From: a virus
IMG/VR virus record: IMGVR_UViG_3300008117_000631
Location: 1 to 40,497 of that record
DNA: 40,497 nucleotides
Reading direction: 5' to 3' (one strand)
Shown here: positions 31,349 to 39,266 of the stretch, piece after piece
Layout: the number at the start of each line of letters is the position of its first letter
Position numbering within the stretch: position 1 is the stretch's first letter
Made by a program: the position numbers and the translations under genes
Notes under the pieces: generated by a model
The model's input: the letters and a program-made list of their open reading frames with translations, nothing else
What the model was told of the DNA's origin: nothing
Databases searched by the model: none

Positions 31349-34300
31349 ATGGCTATACCTACACCAGCACAAACACTAATCGACCCTAATTCAGATCCAG
31401 CTTTAACAGTCTACGGAAGAGCTGTTCCGGAAACATTTCCAGCAGGTAACGTCACTGTTAATATAACTAATGTTGAAGAAGTTACTCAAACAACTGTTAT
31501 AAATCAAACATTAAATAACGCAGCGGGCGGCACCAACTCAAGTGTCCAATTCAATATAAACAATCAGTTGGTAGGCGACTCAGGTCTAACATACGATCCC
31601 AACTCTGATAATTTGACGGTTGCGGGCACTGTAACAGCAGGCTTATTTGCAGGCAGTGGTGCTTCATTAACAAATATTCAGGGTTCTCAAGTTGTAGGTC
31701 CTGTATCCATAGCGACAAATGCATCCGTTGCTGAATTCGTAAGTAATGCAAATCAATCAAATATTACAAGCGTAGGCACATTAACATCGTTAAATGTTTC
31801 TGGAAATGCAGATATTAATGCAGTCAAAACAAATAACATGTTATATGCTAACGGCGAGCCTTGGATCTTTGACTTAGGTACAGGAAATATTCTTTTCGCT
31901 GGTAGCCTACTATACAGCGAGACAAACAATTCAATTATATTAAGCCCAAGTTATTCACAAAATGCTTCCGCAACAATCACAGTTCCTAGTGACAGTGATG
32001 CATTAGGTAATAACTTAACTATCATAAATGAACTTCGCGGAGTTACACTTACTACAGGTGACGGTAGTGTAACATTTGATTATGACTTTAATGATGACGG
32101 TTCATTAACATTACCGGGCGATATTACATCAAGCGCAAACACAATAACAATACAAAGTGCAACTAACGGAAACGCTTATTTGCAATTAAATGAAGATGGT
32201 GCTAATAGTCCAGCAACATTAGGTAATGATTTAGGAGATGTTGAAATTATTTCCGCAGGTGGTGCATGGAATTTTAACAGCACTGGTAATTTAACACTAC
32301 CTGGATCTAATCCAACCATCGTAGGCGGCGGTAATGCAGGTATTGACGGTGGTGGCACACTCAATTTAATACCAGATGGTAATTTGGGTACAGACCAATA
32401 CATTATTGTTGATCCTAGTGGTCCAAATCACATTCATCTACGTGCAGGTGGAACAGGTGACGCTTCTGGTGCTGATCTATATTTAGGTGCAGAAGATACT
32501 TTTGTTCAAGTGTCCGATACTACAGGAATAGTAGCAGTTTCAACTAAAGACGGAGTTGGTAATACATTCTCTTATGTCTTTGCAAATACAGGTGATTTAA
32601 ATCTACCAGGTAGCGTTAGTGCAACAGGAAATATATTAGGTGCACGTTTATCAGTATCAGGTAATGTAGATGGTACTAACTTACGCACAAGTGGTGTAGT
32701 AAGTGCTACAGGTAATATTAGTGGTGGTAATTTAAGCATTACTGGAAATATTAATGCAGCAAATTTAATTGGTGACGGTAGTAATTTAACTAATTTACCA
32801 TCACAGTTAGGTAACTTCCAAATCAGCGCAAGTACATTGACATTGAATGATAATTCACTTGACATGTTTGTTCAAACTGCGAGTGCTAATGCTACAGTGC
32901 CAACAGGACAAAATGTAAGCATAAGTGCAGCAAATGGATTCAATGCTGGTGCAGGTGGTGCAGTATCTATCACAGCAGGTAATTCAGGTCCAAACGGTAC
33001 AGGTGCTGGTGGCACATTAACATTAATTGCAGGCGAAGGGTTTGTTGACAGTCAGGCTGGTAATATTTCAATTTCAGCAGGCACAAGTAACGGTACTGGC
33101 GATGGCGGTAGCATTGCAATAAATGCAGGTGCTAGTGAAGATGGCGATGGCGGCGGAATTAGTATTACAGCACAGAATAGTAACACTGCTGCAGGCGGTG
33201 CAATCACAATCTCTGCTGGAGTGTCCAATACAGGCAGTAATGGTACAATTACATTGACAACAGCCGGAACTGATAGTTGGATATTCACTGAAACAAACAC
33301 ATTAGAGTTGCCTAACTCAAGTGATCCAATAATTCAAGTTGCAAATCAATATCCAATCTTAATTGCTTATGGCTCTGGTAGCCATGGCGGTCCTGAACTT
33401 AATTGGATGGATAATGACGATCCAGCTAATAACTTTAGTAATGTGAACACAGTAAGAAATACCTTATACGTTAACGAAAATGAATTTTATGTAGGCTTTA
33501 ATGAAAACGGAAATGCGACTCCAGCGTTTGCAGGAGCGTTTACCATAGATGCTGCAGATGGTTTAGTGACAGCTCCTGCTGACATGAGTGTAATAGGTAA
33601 TCTAGCCGCTGGCAATATTACTACGATAGGCTCAGGTGGAAACATATCTGGCGCAAATGTAATATCAGCTAACTTATTTCAAGGTGATTTAAGTGCATTA
33701 GGTAATGTTGAAGGTAATATTTTAGTAGCAGCTTACTTATACGGTGATGGTTCAAACATCACTAATGTAACAAGCACAGGTTTTGCAAACGGTAACAGTA
33801 ATATAGGTATCATTAATAATGCTAATATAACATTCTCATCAGCAGGTAACGCTAATGTAATGATTATAGATGGTGCTGGTGCAGAAGTTACAGGTTACTT
33901 TAGTGTTACTGGGGACATAAGTGCAGCAAACTTAGTTGGTCCTCATACAGCAGGTAACAGTAATATTGTTATTACAACTAACGGAAATATTACATTTACA
34001 TCAAACAGCAATGCAACAATGGTAGTTACCGATACTGGTGCAAACGTAGCTGGTTATGCAAATGCAACTTACTTCGTAGGTGATGGTGCTAATATAACTG
34101 GCATCTTAGATAACGGTAATAGTAATATTGTAATCACTGCTAATGCTAACATAACATTTACTAGTACTTCAAATGCGACAATGACAATCACTGATACTGG
34201 TGCAAATGTATCAGGATATGTTGATGCTACATATTTTGTTGGTGATGGCGCTAACATAACTGGTATTACATTGGCAAACTTAGACAATGGTAATAGTAAT

Positions 34301-34798
34301 GTTGTTATTACTGCAAATGCTAACGTAACTATCACAAGTTCAAGTAATGCTACAATGGTAATTACAGACACCGGTGCTAACATCAGTGGTTATGCAAATG
34401 TAACTGGTAACTTATCGGCAGCAAACTTAGTAGGAACATTAGCAAGTGGTAATAGTAATGTAGCTATCACTGCAAATGGAAATATTACGTTAACTGCTAC
34501 AAGCAATTCAACAGTTATTATTACTGACATAGGTGCTAACGTAACTGGTTATGCTAACATTACTGGTAATGCAAATATTGGTAACATTGGTACTGGTGGT
34601 ATAGTATCAGCGACAGGTAATATTACTGGTGCTAAAGTTACTGCAACTGTTGCTCATCAATTACCAGTTTACGCAGATACAACAGCACGTGATGCTGCAA
34701 TAGCTGTTCCAACAACAGGAATGCTAGTTTGGCTTACATCTGGTAGTAATGTTCAAGTATACACCGGATCTGTTTGGGCTAATTTACAACCAACGTAA
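31349..34798 (+). CDS. Long tail fibre with repeated beta units, 1149 aa
   Basis: Starts MAIPTPAQTLIDPNSDPAL and runs in Gly/Asn/Thr/Ser-rich beta sequence, as in trimeric fibres. Five related units occur near the end (for example ATMVITDTGANISGYANV). The C-terminus, LPVYADTTARDAAIAVPTTG then MLVWLTSGSNVQVYTGS, is a common fibre-tip sequence. It is followed after one base by the broken lectin fibre gene. A receptor-binding role is likely. Confidence 0.9.
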   Translation: MAIPTPAQTLIDPNSDPALTVYGRAVPETFPAGNVTVNITNVEEVTQTTVINQTLNNAAGGTNSSVQFNINNQLVGDSGLTYDPNSDNLTVAGTVTAGLFAGSGASLTNIQGSQVVGPVSIATNASVAEFVSNANQSNITSVGTLTSLNVSGNADINAVKTNNMLYANGEPWIFDLGTGNILFAGSLLYSETNNSIILSPSYSQNASATITVPSDSDALGNNLTIINELRGVTLTTGDGSVTFDYDFNDDGSLTLPGDITSSANTITIQSATNGNAYLQLNEDGANSPATLGNDLGDVEIISAGGAWNFNSTGNLTLPGSNPTIVGGGNAGIDGGGTLNLIPDGNLGTDQYIIVDPSGPNHIHLRAGGTGDASGADLYLGAEDTFVQVSDTTGIVAVSTKDGVGNTFSYVFANTGDLNLPGSVSATGNILGARLSVSGNVDGTNLRTSGVVSATGNISGGNLSITGNINAANLIGDGSNLTNLPSQLGNFQISASTLTLNDNSLDMFVQTASANATVPTGQNVSISAANGFNAGAGGAVSITAGNSGPNGTGAGGTLTLIAGEGFVDSQAGNISISAGTSNGTGDGGSIAINAGASEDGDGGGISITAQNSNTAAGGAITISAGVSNTGSNGTITLTTAGTDSWIFTETNTLELPNSSDPIIQVANQYPILIAYGSGSHGGPELNWMDNDDPANNFSNVNTVRNTLYVNENEFYVGFNENGNATPAFAGAFTIDAADGLVTAPADMSVIGNLAAGNITTIGSGGNISGANVISANLFQGDLSALGNVEGNILVAAYLYGDGSNITNVTSTGFANGNSNIGIINNANITFSSAGNANVMIIDGAGAEVTGYFSVTGDISAANLVGPHTAGNSNIVITTNGNITFTSNSNATMVVTDTGANVAGYANATYFVGDGANITGILDNGNSNIVITANANITFTSTSNATMTITDTGANVSGYVDATYFVGDGANITGITLANLDNGNSNVVITANANVTITSSSNATMVITDTGANISGYANVTGNLSAANLVGTLASGNSNVAITANGNITLTATSNSTVIITDIGANVTGYANITGNANIGNIGTGGIVSATGNITGAKVTATVAHQLPVYADTTARDAAIAVPTTGMLVWLTSGSNVQVYTGSVWANLQPT
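33791..34600 (+). repeat. Five imperfect tandem units in the long fibre
   Basis: Units begin with GGTAA[CT]AGTAAT at 33791, 33953, 34115, 34289 and 34448, spaced 162, 162, 174 and 159 nt. Each encodes GNSN[IV]xI...N[AG]N[IV]T...A[NE]V[ST]GY, about 53-58 residues. Similar units could recombine to change fibre length. Confidence 0.85.
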
Positions 34799-34799
34799 T

Positions 34800-35427
34800 A
34801 TGGGAATCTTTGTAGGTGGCGGAATAATATTAGGCGCAGGAGTAACTCTTTCGTCACCTACTCCCCCAGTACCCGGTAGCATTTACAGTAGAAGCTTGGA
34901 TATATCCAACAGGATTAAATTCAACTACTGTTATAATAGGTGATATATCAGGTGGGACGGCTGATTGGCATCTATCAATTCAATCTGGTAATTTAGTTTT
35001 GTATTGGACTGACGGTATAGATAGTTTTACAAGTACCGGTGACACAGAAATTTTAGAAGATGAATGGACACATGTTGCTCTCAGTGTATCCAGTAGTTAC
35101 ATAAGAATGTTTGTTAATGGTGCCACTCAAGATATTACGGGTGAATTATTCTTCACTAATACTGCAAGTACAACAAATCAATTAGTAATTGGCAATCAAT
35201 TATTTGATGCATCAGATGCCTTTTTAGGGTACATGACAAATATTAGAATTAACAATACTACATCACTATACAATGATAGTTTCACACCTCAGATACCCCT
35301 TATTGACGTTGCTGGCACAGAATTGTTATTACTAGCAAATAGTACTGCACCATTTATAGATTCAAGTAGTGCAGGTACTATTGTAACAGATTTAGGTAGC
35401 ACAGCATACAGTACTGAATACCCATAA
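34800..35427 (+). pseudogene. Lectin-like (LamG/concanavalin-fold) fibre protein, frameshifted
   Basis: From the ATG at 34800 the frame gives MGIFVGGGIILGAGVTLSS and then a Pro-rich linker and stops at 34943. In another frame, open from 34846, a LamG-type domain appears: FTVEAWIYPTGLNSTTVIIG, continuing through WHLSIQSGNLVLYW, HVALSVSSSYIRMFVNG and FLGYMTNIRINNT to the stop at 35427. The first strands expected before FTVEAW are absent. So a deletion plus frameshift near 34872-34882 is more likely than a simple 1-nt indel. It immediately follows the long fibre, as a receptor-binding tip would. Confidence 0.75.
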
Positions 35428-35452
35428 AAAAAGCCCCTAAGGGCTTTTTTAT
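35426..35452. terminator. Bidirectional terminator between convergent genes
   Basis: AAAAAAGCCC (35427-35436) pairs with GGGCTTTTTT (35441-35450) across CTAA. It works in both directions, ending the lectin fibre transcript and the minus-strand cluster. Confidence 0.85.
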
Positions 35453-35673
35453 TTTCCTTTTAACTGCTTCAACATATAATCAGCATACTTACTGTCACAC
35501 ATTGAAACTACATCAGAGTGCGGCCATTCTAAATAAAAAGGACAGCCATTTTGCCATCTAAAAGTTTCTTTAAAATGTTTAAAGGCTTCAAGATCCTCAC
35601 GTTTACTTGGATCAAAGTAACGCCTCCGTTGTGAGTATCTATGAAGTATTGTTATACTGTCATACGAATTCAT
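35449..35673 (-). CDS. Small hypothetical protein, 74 aa
   Basis: Starts MNSYDSITILHRYSQRRRYF, with a central HFKETFRWQNGCPFYLEWPH. Alpha/beta, unrecognised. Its start overlaps the end of the upstream gene by 14 nt; it is the last gene of the minus cluster before the terminator. Confidence 0.65.
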   Translation of the reverse strand: MNSYDSITILHRYSQRRRYFDPSKREDLEAFKHFKETFRWQNGCPFYLEWPHSDVVSMCDSKYADYMLKQLKGK

Positions 35674-35821
35674 TAGGTGCGATAAGATTAGCGCAAAGAA
35701 TTTTTACGCCAGCCCAATCATCAGCTTCATCCCTGCCATTGATTTCAAATAGAAAACCATTGTCATACATACGAATGGTCATATCATCATCAACTTTAAT
35801 TAGTTTATCAGAAATTTTCAT
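35660..35821 (-). CDS. Small acidic protein, 53 aa
   Basis: The start MKISDKLIKVDDDMT at 35821 is chosen because AAGGA lies 9 nt upstream. A beta-rich small domain (MYDNGFLFEINGRDEADDW). Unrecognised; overlaps the next gene, so the two are coupled. Confidence 0.6.
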   Translation of the reverse strand: MKISDKLIKVDDDMTIRMYDNGFLFEINGRDEADDWAGVKILCANLIAPNEFV

Positions 35822-35837
35822 AGTTATCCTTAAATGT

Positions 35838-35860
35838 AAAAAGGACACCCGAAGGTGTCC
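35838..35860 (-). terminator. Terminator with UUCG tetraloop
   Basis: On the minus strand, GGACACC TTCG GGTGTCC is followed by TTTTT. It lies just after the gene at 35872-36216 and before the small gene at 35660-35821. Confidence 0.85.
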
Positions 35861-35871
35861 ACCTTATTTGA

Positions 35872-36216
35872 TTAAGCTGCAACTGTAGTTTTACCGCGCT
35901 GCTTGATTGCATCAAGACTAGGCTTAACTACTTTACTTGCCTTAACCTTTACTTCGCTCTTAGGAGCCTTTTCACGATCCGCAAGTGAATCGCTAATCAA
36001 AGCCTGATCTTCTGGGCTTTGATAATCAGCGTGACCCTGTAGAAACTTGAGTGCATCTACCTTAGTCATTGCGCTAGGCAATTCCATCAAATCAATGCGA
36101 GTCGCACCACCTTTAGTGAACTGCTTTACACGGCGAATCAAATCGTCAGTAAAGCGAACCTTACTGTTACCGTTGTGAGTTGTGATACCTGCTACTTTGA
36201 ACAATTGCTCAGACAT
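35872..36216 (-). CDS. Hypothetical protein, 114 aa
   Basis: The core KVRFTDDLIRRVKQFTKGGA then RIDLMELPSAMTKVDALKFL looks like a conserved small phage domain. The C-terminal third is Lys/Ala-rich and probably disordered. It has its own promoter and terminator, so it is expressed as a single gene. Function unknown. Confidence 0.75.
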   Translation of the reverse strand: MSEQLFKVAGITTHNGNSKVRFTDDLIRRVKQFTKGGATRIDLMELPSAMTKVDALKFLQGHADYQSPEDQALISDSLADREKAPKSEVKVKASKVVKPSLDAIKQRGKTTVAA

Positions 36217-36274
36217 ATTTACCTCTTAAGGTTAGTTAATAATAAAATTAAAATGTGTTCTAAACACAAGTATA

Positions 36275-36303
36275 ATGATAACACCGATTCTTTTTAATGT
36301 CAA
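36275..36303 (-). promoter_or_regulatory. Sigma70-like promoter (minus strand)
   Basis: TTGACA (at 36303-36298), a 17-nt spacer and TATCAT (36280-36275). The spacer differs from the conserved class. A GTGTT CTA AACAC palindrome (36255-36267) lies near the transcript start and may be an operator. Confidence 0.6.
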
Positions 36304-36327
36304 CAATCGGTGTTACCAAAATCAGAT

Positions 36328-36735
36328 TTAGTTGCCCAAAATGTAGGGCTGATTCCAACGACCAATGTTAACATCAACATACCAACCTACATTGAAATAG
36401 TCAGTTTGGATATCCGACTTATCCCAATTGCCCTCATTCATTGCAGTGAAAATTTCCTTAAGAAATTTCTTTGCAACACCATCAAAATGGTCCTGATACC
36501 AGTACGGGTTTACATCCAGTGACTGTTCCGCAGCAGAACCATTACGAAAGCCACCGGGCTGAGCAGACACTACACTATTGTAATTACCGATAAAATCAAT
36601 TACACCCGATTTAATGGTCAAGCACAATGTCATGTGATTACGGACACTCAGCGAACCCTTAACATTGTACTTTTTAAGGATTGCCTTAACGACTGGGGCG
36701 ATTTTTGCTTTCTTTTCTTGGGACATGTAAGCCAT
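36328..36735 (-). CDS. Hypothetical phage protein, 135 aa
   Basis: Begins MAYMSQEKKAKIAPVVKAIL, followed by KKYNVKGSLSVRNHMTLCLT and a C-terminal DYFNVGWYVDVNIGRWNQPY. I have seen this layout as a conserved phage family of unknown function. CAGGAG precedes the ATG; promoter at 36768-36796. Confidence 0.75.
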   Translation of the reverse strand: MAYMSQEKKAKIAPVVKAILKKYNVKGSLSVRNHMTLCLTIKSGVIDFIGNYNSVVSAQPGGFRNGSAAEQSLDVNPYWYQDHFDGVAKKFLKEIFTAMNEGNWDKSDIQTDYFNVGWYVDVNIGRWNQPYILGN

Positions 36736-36767
36736 TTGTTGCTCCTGTTTTGTCAGTGTAAAGTGAT

Positions 36768-36796
36768 ATTATATAGCCAAACGGATTTATTGTCAA
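36768..36796 (-). promoter_or_regulatory. Conserved-spacer sigma70 promoter (minus, a)
   Basis: TTGACA (36796-36791), spacer beginning ATAAATCCGTTTGG, TATAAT (36773-36768). The TGA stop of the upstream gene is inside TTGACA. Confidence 0.85.
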
Positions 36797-37026
36797 GTTT
36801 TGGGTGTGTTTCTTGAGGGAAACTTTTTACACCACATGCACTTCTCACTTTTATTTCCGTAGAAATATAAGCCCATGTCGGGAAATTTTTGTTTACACGC
36901 CTTGCATGTAAACACTTTCATTTCCACTTCTGTTTCTTTTTTAGCAACCTTTTTAGGAGTTGCTTTCTTCGCTGGTGTTTTCTTTGCTGGTACTTTCTTC
37001 GCTACTGATTTTTTTGGTAAGGGCAT
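36793..37026 (-). CDS. Lys/Ala-rich protein with C-terminal zinc ribbon, 77 aa
   Basis: Starts MPLPKKSVAKKVPAKKTPAKK, a histone-H1-like K/A/P tract, and ends in a zinc-ribbon-like FTCKACKQKF ... CMWCKKF. The start at Met6 of the longer frame is preferred because the longer frame has no ribosome-binding site. It may bind DNA. Its first 74 nt overlap another gene in a different frame. Confidence 0.65.
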   Translation of the reverse strand: MPLPKKSVAKKVPAKKTPAKKATPKKVAKKETEVEMKVFTCKACKQKFPDMGLYFYGNKSEKCMWCKKFPSRNTPKT

Positions 37027-37144
37027 GTAATCTATCCGCACAGTTTCTTATATCCTCGCTAAGCTTGCCTACACCAATATTGGATTCAACAAACCTAGCA
37101 ATGTTATGCAGTTCTATGACTGCAGTTTCTTTAGTTGTATCCAA
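36953..37144 (-). CDS. Small protein, 63 aa, TTG start
   Basis: The start is a TTG at 37144, with AGAGG 9 nt upstream. Core ELHNIARFVESNIGVGKLSE then DIRNCADRLHALTKK, the pattern of a common small phage family, followed by a Ser/Glu-rich tail. The tail is encoded by the same DNA as the K/A tract of the next gene, in another frame. Both frames look genuine. Confidence 0.6.
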   Translation of the reverse strand: MDTTKETAVIELHNIARFVESNIGVGKLSEDIRNCADRLHALTKKISSEESTSKENTSEESNS

Positions 37145-37295
37145 CTTCGTAATCCTCTGGCTCAAGCATATCTGCCTCAAGTACAGCATCTTGGTAAGTA
37201 TTTGCTTGCAATTGAATCACCTGACCTTCAAAGAATGATGCCATATAACCTGAGGTTGAAGGATCATAATCAATACTGATAAGAAAATTACTCAT
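37131..37295 (-). CDS. Small protein, 54 aa
   Basis: Begins MSNFLISIDYDPSTSGYMAS. A strong AAGGAG lies 8 nt before the ATG. Ends DMLEPEDYEVGYN. Overlaps the gene downstream by 14 nt and touches the stop of the gene upstream. Unrecognised. Confidence 0.6.
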   Translation of the reverse strand: MSNFLISIDYDPSTSGYMASFFEGQVIQLQANTYQDAVLEADMLEPEDYEVGYN

Positions 37296-37480
37296 TACAG
37301 TTTCTCCTTAATAAAATTAATCACTTCGTTTGCTTGCTGAAGGTCACTAGAGTCTACTGCCTGATCAATCATATCCAGTTGGATAGTATGCAATTCATTG
37401 ACCATTTGGTTAATGATCTGTCGTTTACGGCTAGCACTATTAAACGTGACGGTGTAGTTAAAGTTTTTGTAATTATTCAT
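37295..37480 (-). CDS. Small helical protein, 61 aa
   Basis: Begins MNNYKNFNYTVTFNSASRKR and continues as an amphipathic helix (QIINQMVNELHTIQLDMID). Its start overlaps the entericidin-like gene by 8 nt, its stop the next start by 1 nt. Unrecognised. Confidence 0.6.
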   Translation of the reverse strand: MNNYKNFNYTVTFNSASRKRQIINQMVNELHTIQLDMIDQAVDSSDLQQANEVINFIKEKL

Positions 37481-37619
37481 TAGTTTTCTTTTCAGGTTGA
37501 GGGTTGTTTATTTTGTTGCTTGTGTACTCAGCAGCACCTTGGATATCCTTACCAAATCCACCAATTGTATTACAGGCGGTCAAACTAAACATTGCTATAA
37601 ATGCTATTACGATTTTCAT
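37473..37619 (-). CDS. Entericidin-like small lipoprotein, 48 aa
   Basis: The start MKIVIAFIAMFSLTACNT (37619) is chosen for the AAGGAG upstream. The signal ends in a lipobox with Cys16, then NTIGGFGKDIQGAAEYTSNK, matching the EcnA/EcnB pattern CNT-G-GKDIQ. Bacterial entericidins are small envelope lipoproteins linked to cell lysis. A phage copy could weaken or mark the host envelope. Confidence 0.75.
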   Translation of the reverse strand: MKIVIAFIAMFSLTACNTIGGFGKDIQGAAEYTSNKINNPQPEKKTNE

Positions 37620-37620
37620 A

Positions 37621-37869
37621 TTACCACTCCTTATGTTCGCCATACTGTTCGTTGTGTTCGTACCCAGTGTAATACTCCTCAATTTCTTCAACCGTCAGGT
37701 TGGTGATTCTTGAACCATGTCCAGTACCTTCAGGATACCAATGCGGGTCAGGGTCGCGCCGATAATAACTGTCAGCACTACCACGGTCATACAAAGCACC
37801 ATGCCGCTTGCGATCAAACTGCGGCTCGTCTTTAAGAATCTTAATAACTTTTTCTTTAGTAACTTCCAT
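37621..37869 (-). CDS. Conserved-looking phage protein, 82 aa
   Basis: The start MEVTKEKVIKILKDEPQFDR follows TTGGAG. Then KRHGALYDRGSADSYYRRDP and HWYPEGTGHGSR, a pattern I associate with a widespread phage family of unknown role. It ends NEQYGEHKEW. One base separates it from the next gene. Confidence 0.7.
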   Translation of the reverse strand: MEVTKEKVIKILKDEPQFDRKRHGALYDRGSADSYYRRDPDPHWYPEGTGHGSRITNLTVEEIEEYYTGYEHNEQYGEHKEW

Positions 37870-37870
37870 A

Positions 37871-38071
37871 TTAATCTCCAAGATAGATACCACCTAGTTG
37901 ACGGCGCTCAATTTCCCAACTACGGTGTAAACGCTTGACCAACCATTGTGTGAAATCTTTTACTGCACCAAAATCTTTTACGCACACCTTGTGACGCTGG
38001 CGAATTTCTTTTTCATTAGCAGGATCTTCGCCTAATGACTTGAACAAAGCTAGTTGACGTTCTGTTAACAT
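37871..38071 (-). CDS. Small basic protein, 66 aa
   Basis: Begins MLTERQLALFKSLGEDPANE and ends QLGGIYLGD. Helical and Arg/Lys-rich. CGGAG precedes the ATG. Expressed from the promoter at 38103-38131. Unrecognised. Confidence 0.65.
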   Translation of the reverse strand: MLTERQLALFKSLGEDPANEKEIRQRHKVCVKDFGAVKDFTQWLVKRLHRSWEIERRQLGGIYLGD

Positions 38072-38102
38072 GATTACTCCGTATCAATCAATCAATACCG
38101 TT

Positions 38103-38131
38103 ATTATATGCCCAAACGGATTTATTGTCAA
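38103..38131 (-). promoter_or_regulatory. Conserved-spacer sigma70 promoter (minus, b)
   Basis: TTGACA (38131-38126), spacer ATAAATCCGTTTGG plus GCA, TATAAT (38108-38103). It differs by one base from the copies at 9094 and 9366. Confidence 0.88.
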
Positions 38132-38137
38132 CCGTTA

Positions 38138-38341
38138 TCATCTTGACAACATCTTAGCGAGGTAATTTTGTATCTCAGCCATTTCCTCGTGGTCTACGTA
38201 GAAATCAGTCAGCGGATCCCAATACTGACCTTCTTTCGGATCATAGTACAATACACGACCGTTTGCGTAGAAGAAAGGACCCTCAAGACCTTTGCGGGGT
38301 TGAAATCTATTGTCACGCTCAGTTGCTATACGGTAGGACAT
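38138..38341 (-). CDS. Small protein, 67 aa
   Basis: Begins MSYRIATERDNRFQPRKGLE, then GPFFYANGRVLYYDPKEGQY. A beta-rich basic domain with an acidic end. CAGGAG precedes it. Unknown. Confidence 0.65.
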   Translation of the reverse strand: MSYRIATERDNRFQPRKGLEGPFFYANGRVLYYDPKEGQYWDPLTDFYVDHEEMAEIQNYLAKMLSR

Positions 38342-38370
38342 AAAAACTCCTGTTGTTTGACTGTAAAGAC

Positions 38371-38399
38371 ATTATATACCCAAACGGATTTATCGTCAA
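38371..38399 (-). promoter_or_regulatory. Conserved-spacer sigma70 promoter (minus, c)
   Basis: TTGACG (38399-38394), spacer ATAAATCCGTTTGG plus GTA, TATAAT (38376-38371). Confidence 0.85.
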
Positions 38400-38421
38400 C
38401 CGTTGTTACATTGACAACAAA

Positions 38422-38598
38422 TTATTTGTAAGTCTTAACGTCCCAAACAAGAAACAAACCAATACCTAAATAAAGTAAACCACCGGACACATTACCCATT
38501 AGAATATTTGCTAGTCCACTAATAATATTAGCAAATCCAATAGTGTAACCTATTGTAGTACGATTAGTCCACAACCACTCAACAATTTTTGTTTTCAT
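38422..38598 (-). CDS. Two-pass membrane protein, 58 aa
   Basis: Begins MKTKIVEWLWTNRTTIGYTI with membrane segments at about 16-34 and 40-54. AAAAGGAA precedes the ATG. Unrecognised. It fills part of the space between the genes at 38138-38341 and 38611-38901. Confidence 0.55.
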   Translation of the reverse strand: MKTKIVEWLWTNRTTIGYTIGFANIISGLANILMGNVSGGLLYLGIGLFLVWDVKTYK

Positions 38599-38610
38599 AA
38601 TATGTTCCTT

Positions 38611-38901
38611 TTAAGGTGTTTCTTTTCCAGATAAATCTACGCCGCCTTCAAATGCCTTTTCCATTGCTTTATTAAATTTTTCCATTTTAACAGATTCAAT
38701 TCCAAACTGTTTTCTTATTTCCCGAACAGTCAAGTTCGCAGGATATTTAACTTCAAGGTCAATCATCATTTGACAACATTCTTTGACAATTAAATTGCCA
38801 AATTTAAGTATAGCTGCACGGTCGTACTCATCCATCTCATCCCAACAGCCTTGTGCTGTTAGCCCGGCTTCATACATAAGGTCGTCAAATTTATTTGTCA
38901 T
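38611..38901 (-). CDS. Hypothetical phage protein, 96 aa
   Basis: The start MTNKFDDLMYEAGLTAQGCW is preferred to a Met four residues earlier because the homologous layout begins here. The region YDRAAILKFGNLIVKECCQM is a pattern common in phages. Role unknown. The ribosome-binding site is weak. Confidence 0.7.
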   Translation of the reverse strand: MTNKFDDLMYEAGLTAQGCWDEMDEYDRAAILKFGNLIVKECCQMMIDLEVKYPANLTVREIRKQFGIESVKMEKFNKAMEKAFEGGVDLSGKETP

Positions 38902-38964
38902 CGTAGTATCCAAGCAATCAATACTAATGTTATCATGAACCAGAACATGTATTTGCTCCGTATC

Positions 38965-39135
38965 CTATTGTGCTATCAAAAAATAAAGTCCAAACAAAAA
39001 ACATAAAATAGCAGATACGTATAGTTTCCAACCATTAGGACGACCTTCTGCTTTGTTTGTAAGTATAGCACCTGACAACATACCTGCCAAGATAAAGTGA
39101 ACAATAACAAAAAACATAGACAAAAATAGCATCAT
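38965..39135 (-). CDS. Two-pass membrane protein, 56 aa
   Basis: Begins MMLFLSMFFVIVHFILAGML, then a polar loop TNKAEGRPNGWK and a second segment. Its start overlaps the stop of the gene before it (TAATG). Unrecognised. Confidence 0.5.
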   Translation of the reverse strand: MMLFLSMFFVIVHFILAGMLSGAILTNKAEGRPNGWKLYVSAILCFLFGLYFLIAQ

Positions 39136-39266
39136 TAAGATCCAAAAACAAGTAATGCTACTATAAAACCGGCTACAAAAGCAAGCATGAGGTTAACCAT
39201 TTTATCACCTTGCTCAGGAGTTGGTGTAGGGATAGCATCAATAATATTTTCTAAAAATCTTTTCAT
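39135..39266 (-). CDS. Small membrane protein, 43 aa
   Basis: Begins MKRFLENIIDAIPTPTPEQG and ends in a membrane segment. Its ATG overlaps the TGA of the preceding gene (ATGA), a typical coupling. Unrecognised. Confidence 0.5.
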   Translation of the reverse strand: MKRFLENIIDAIPTPTPEQGDKMVNLMLAFVAGFIVALLVFGS

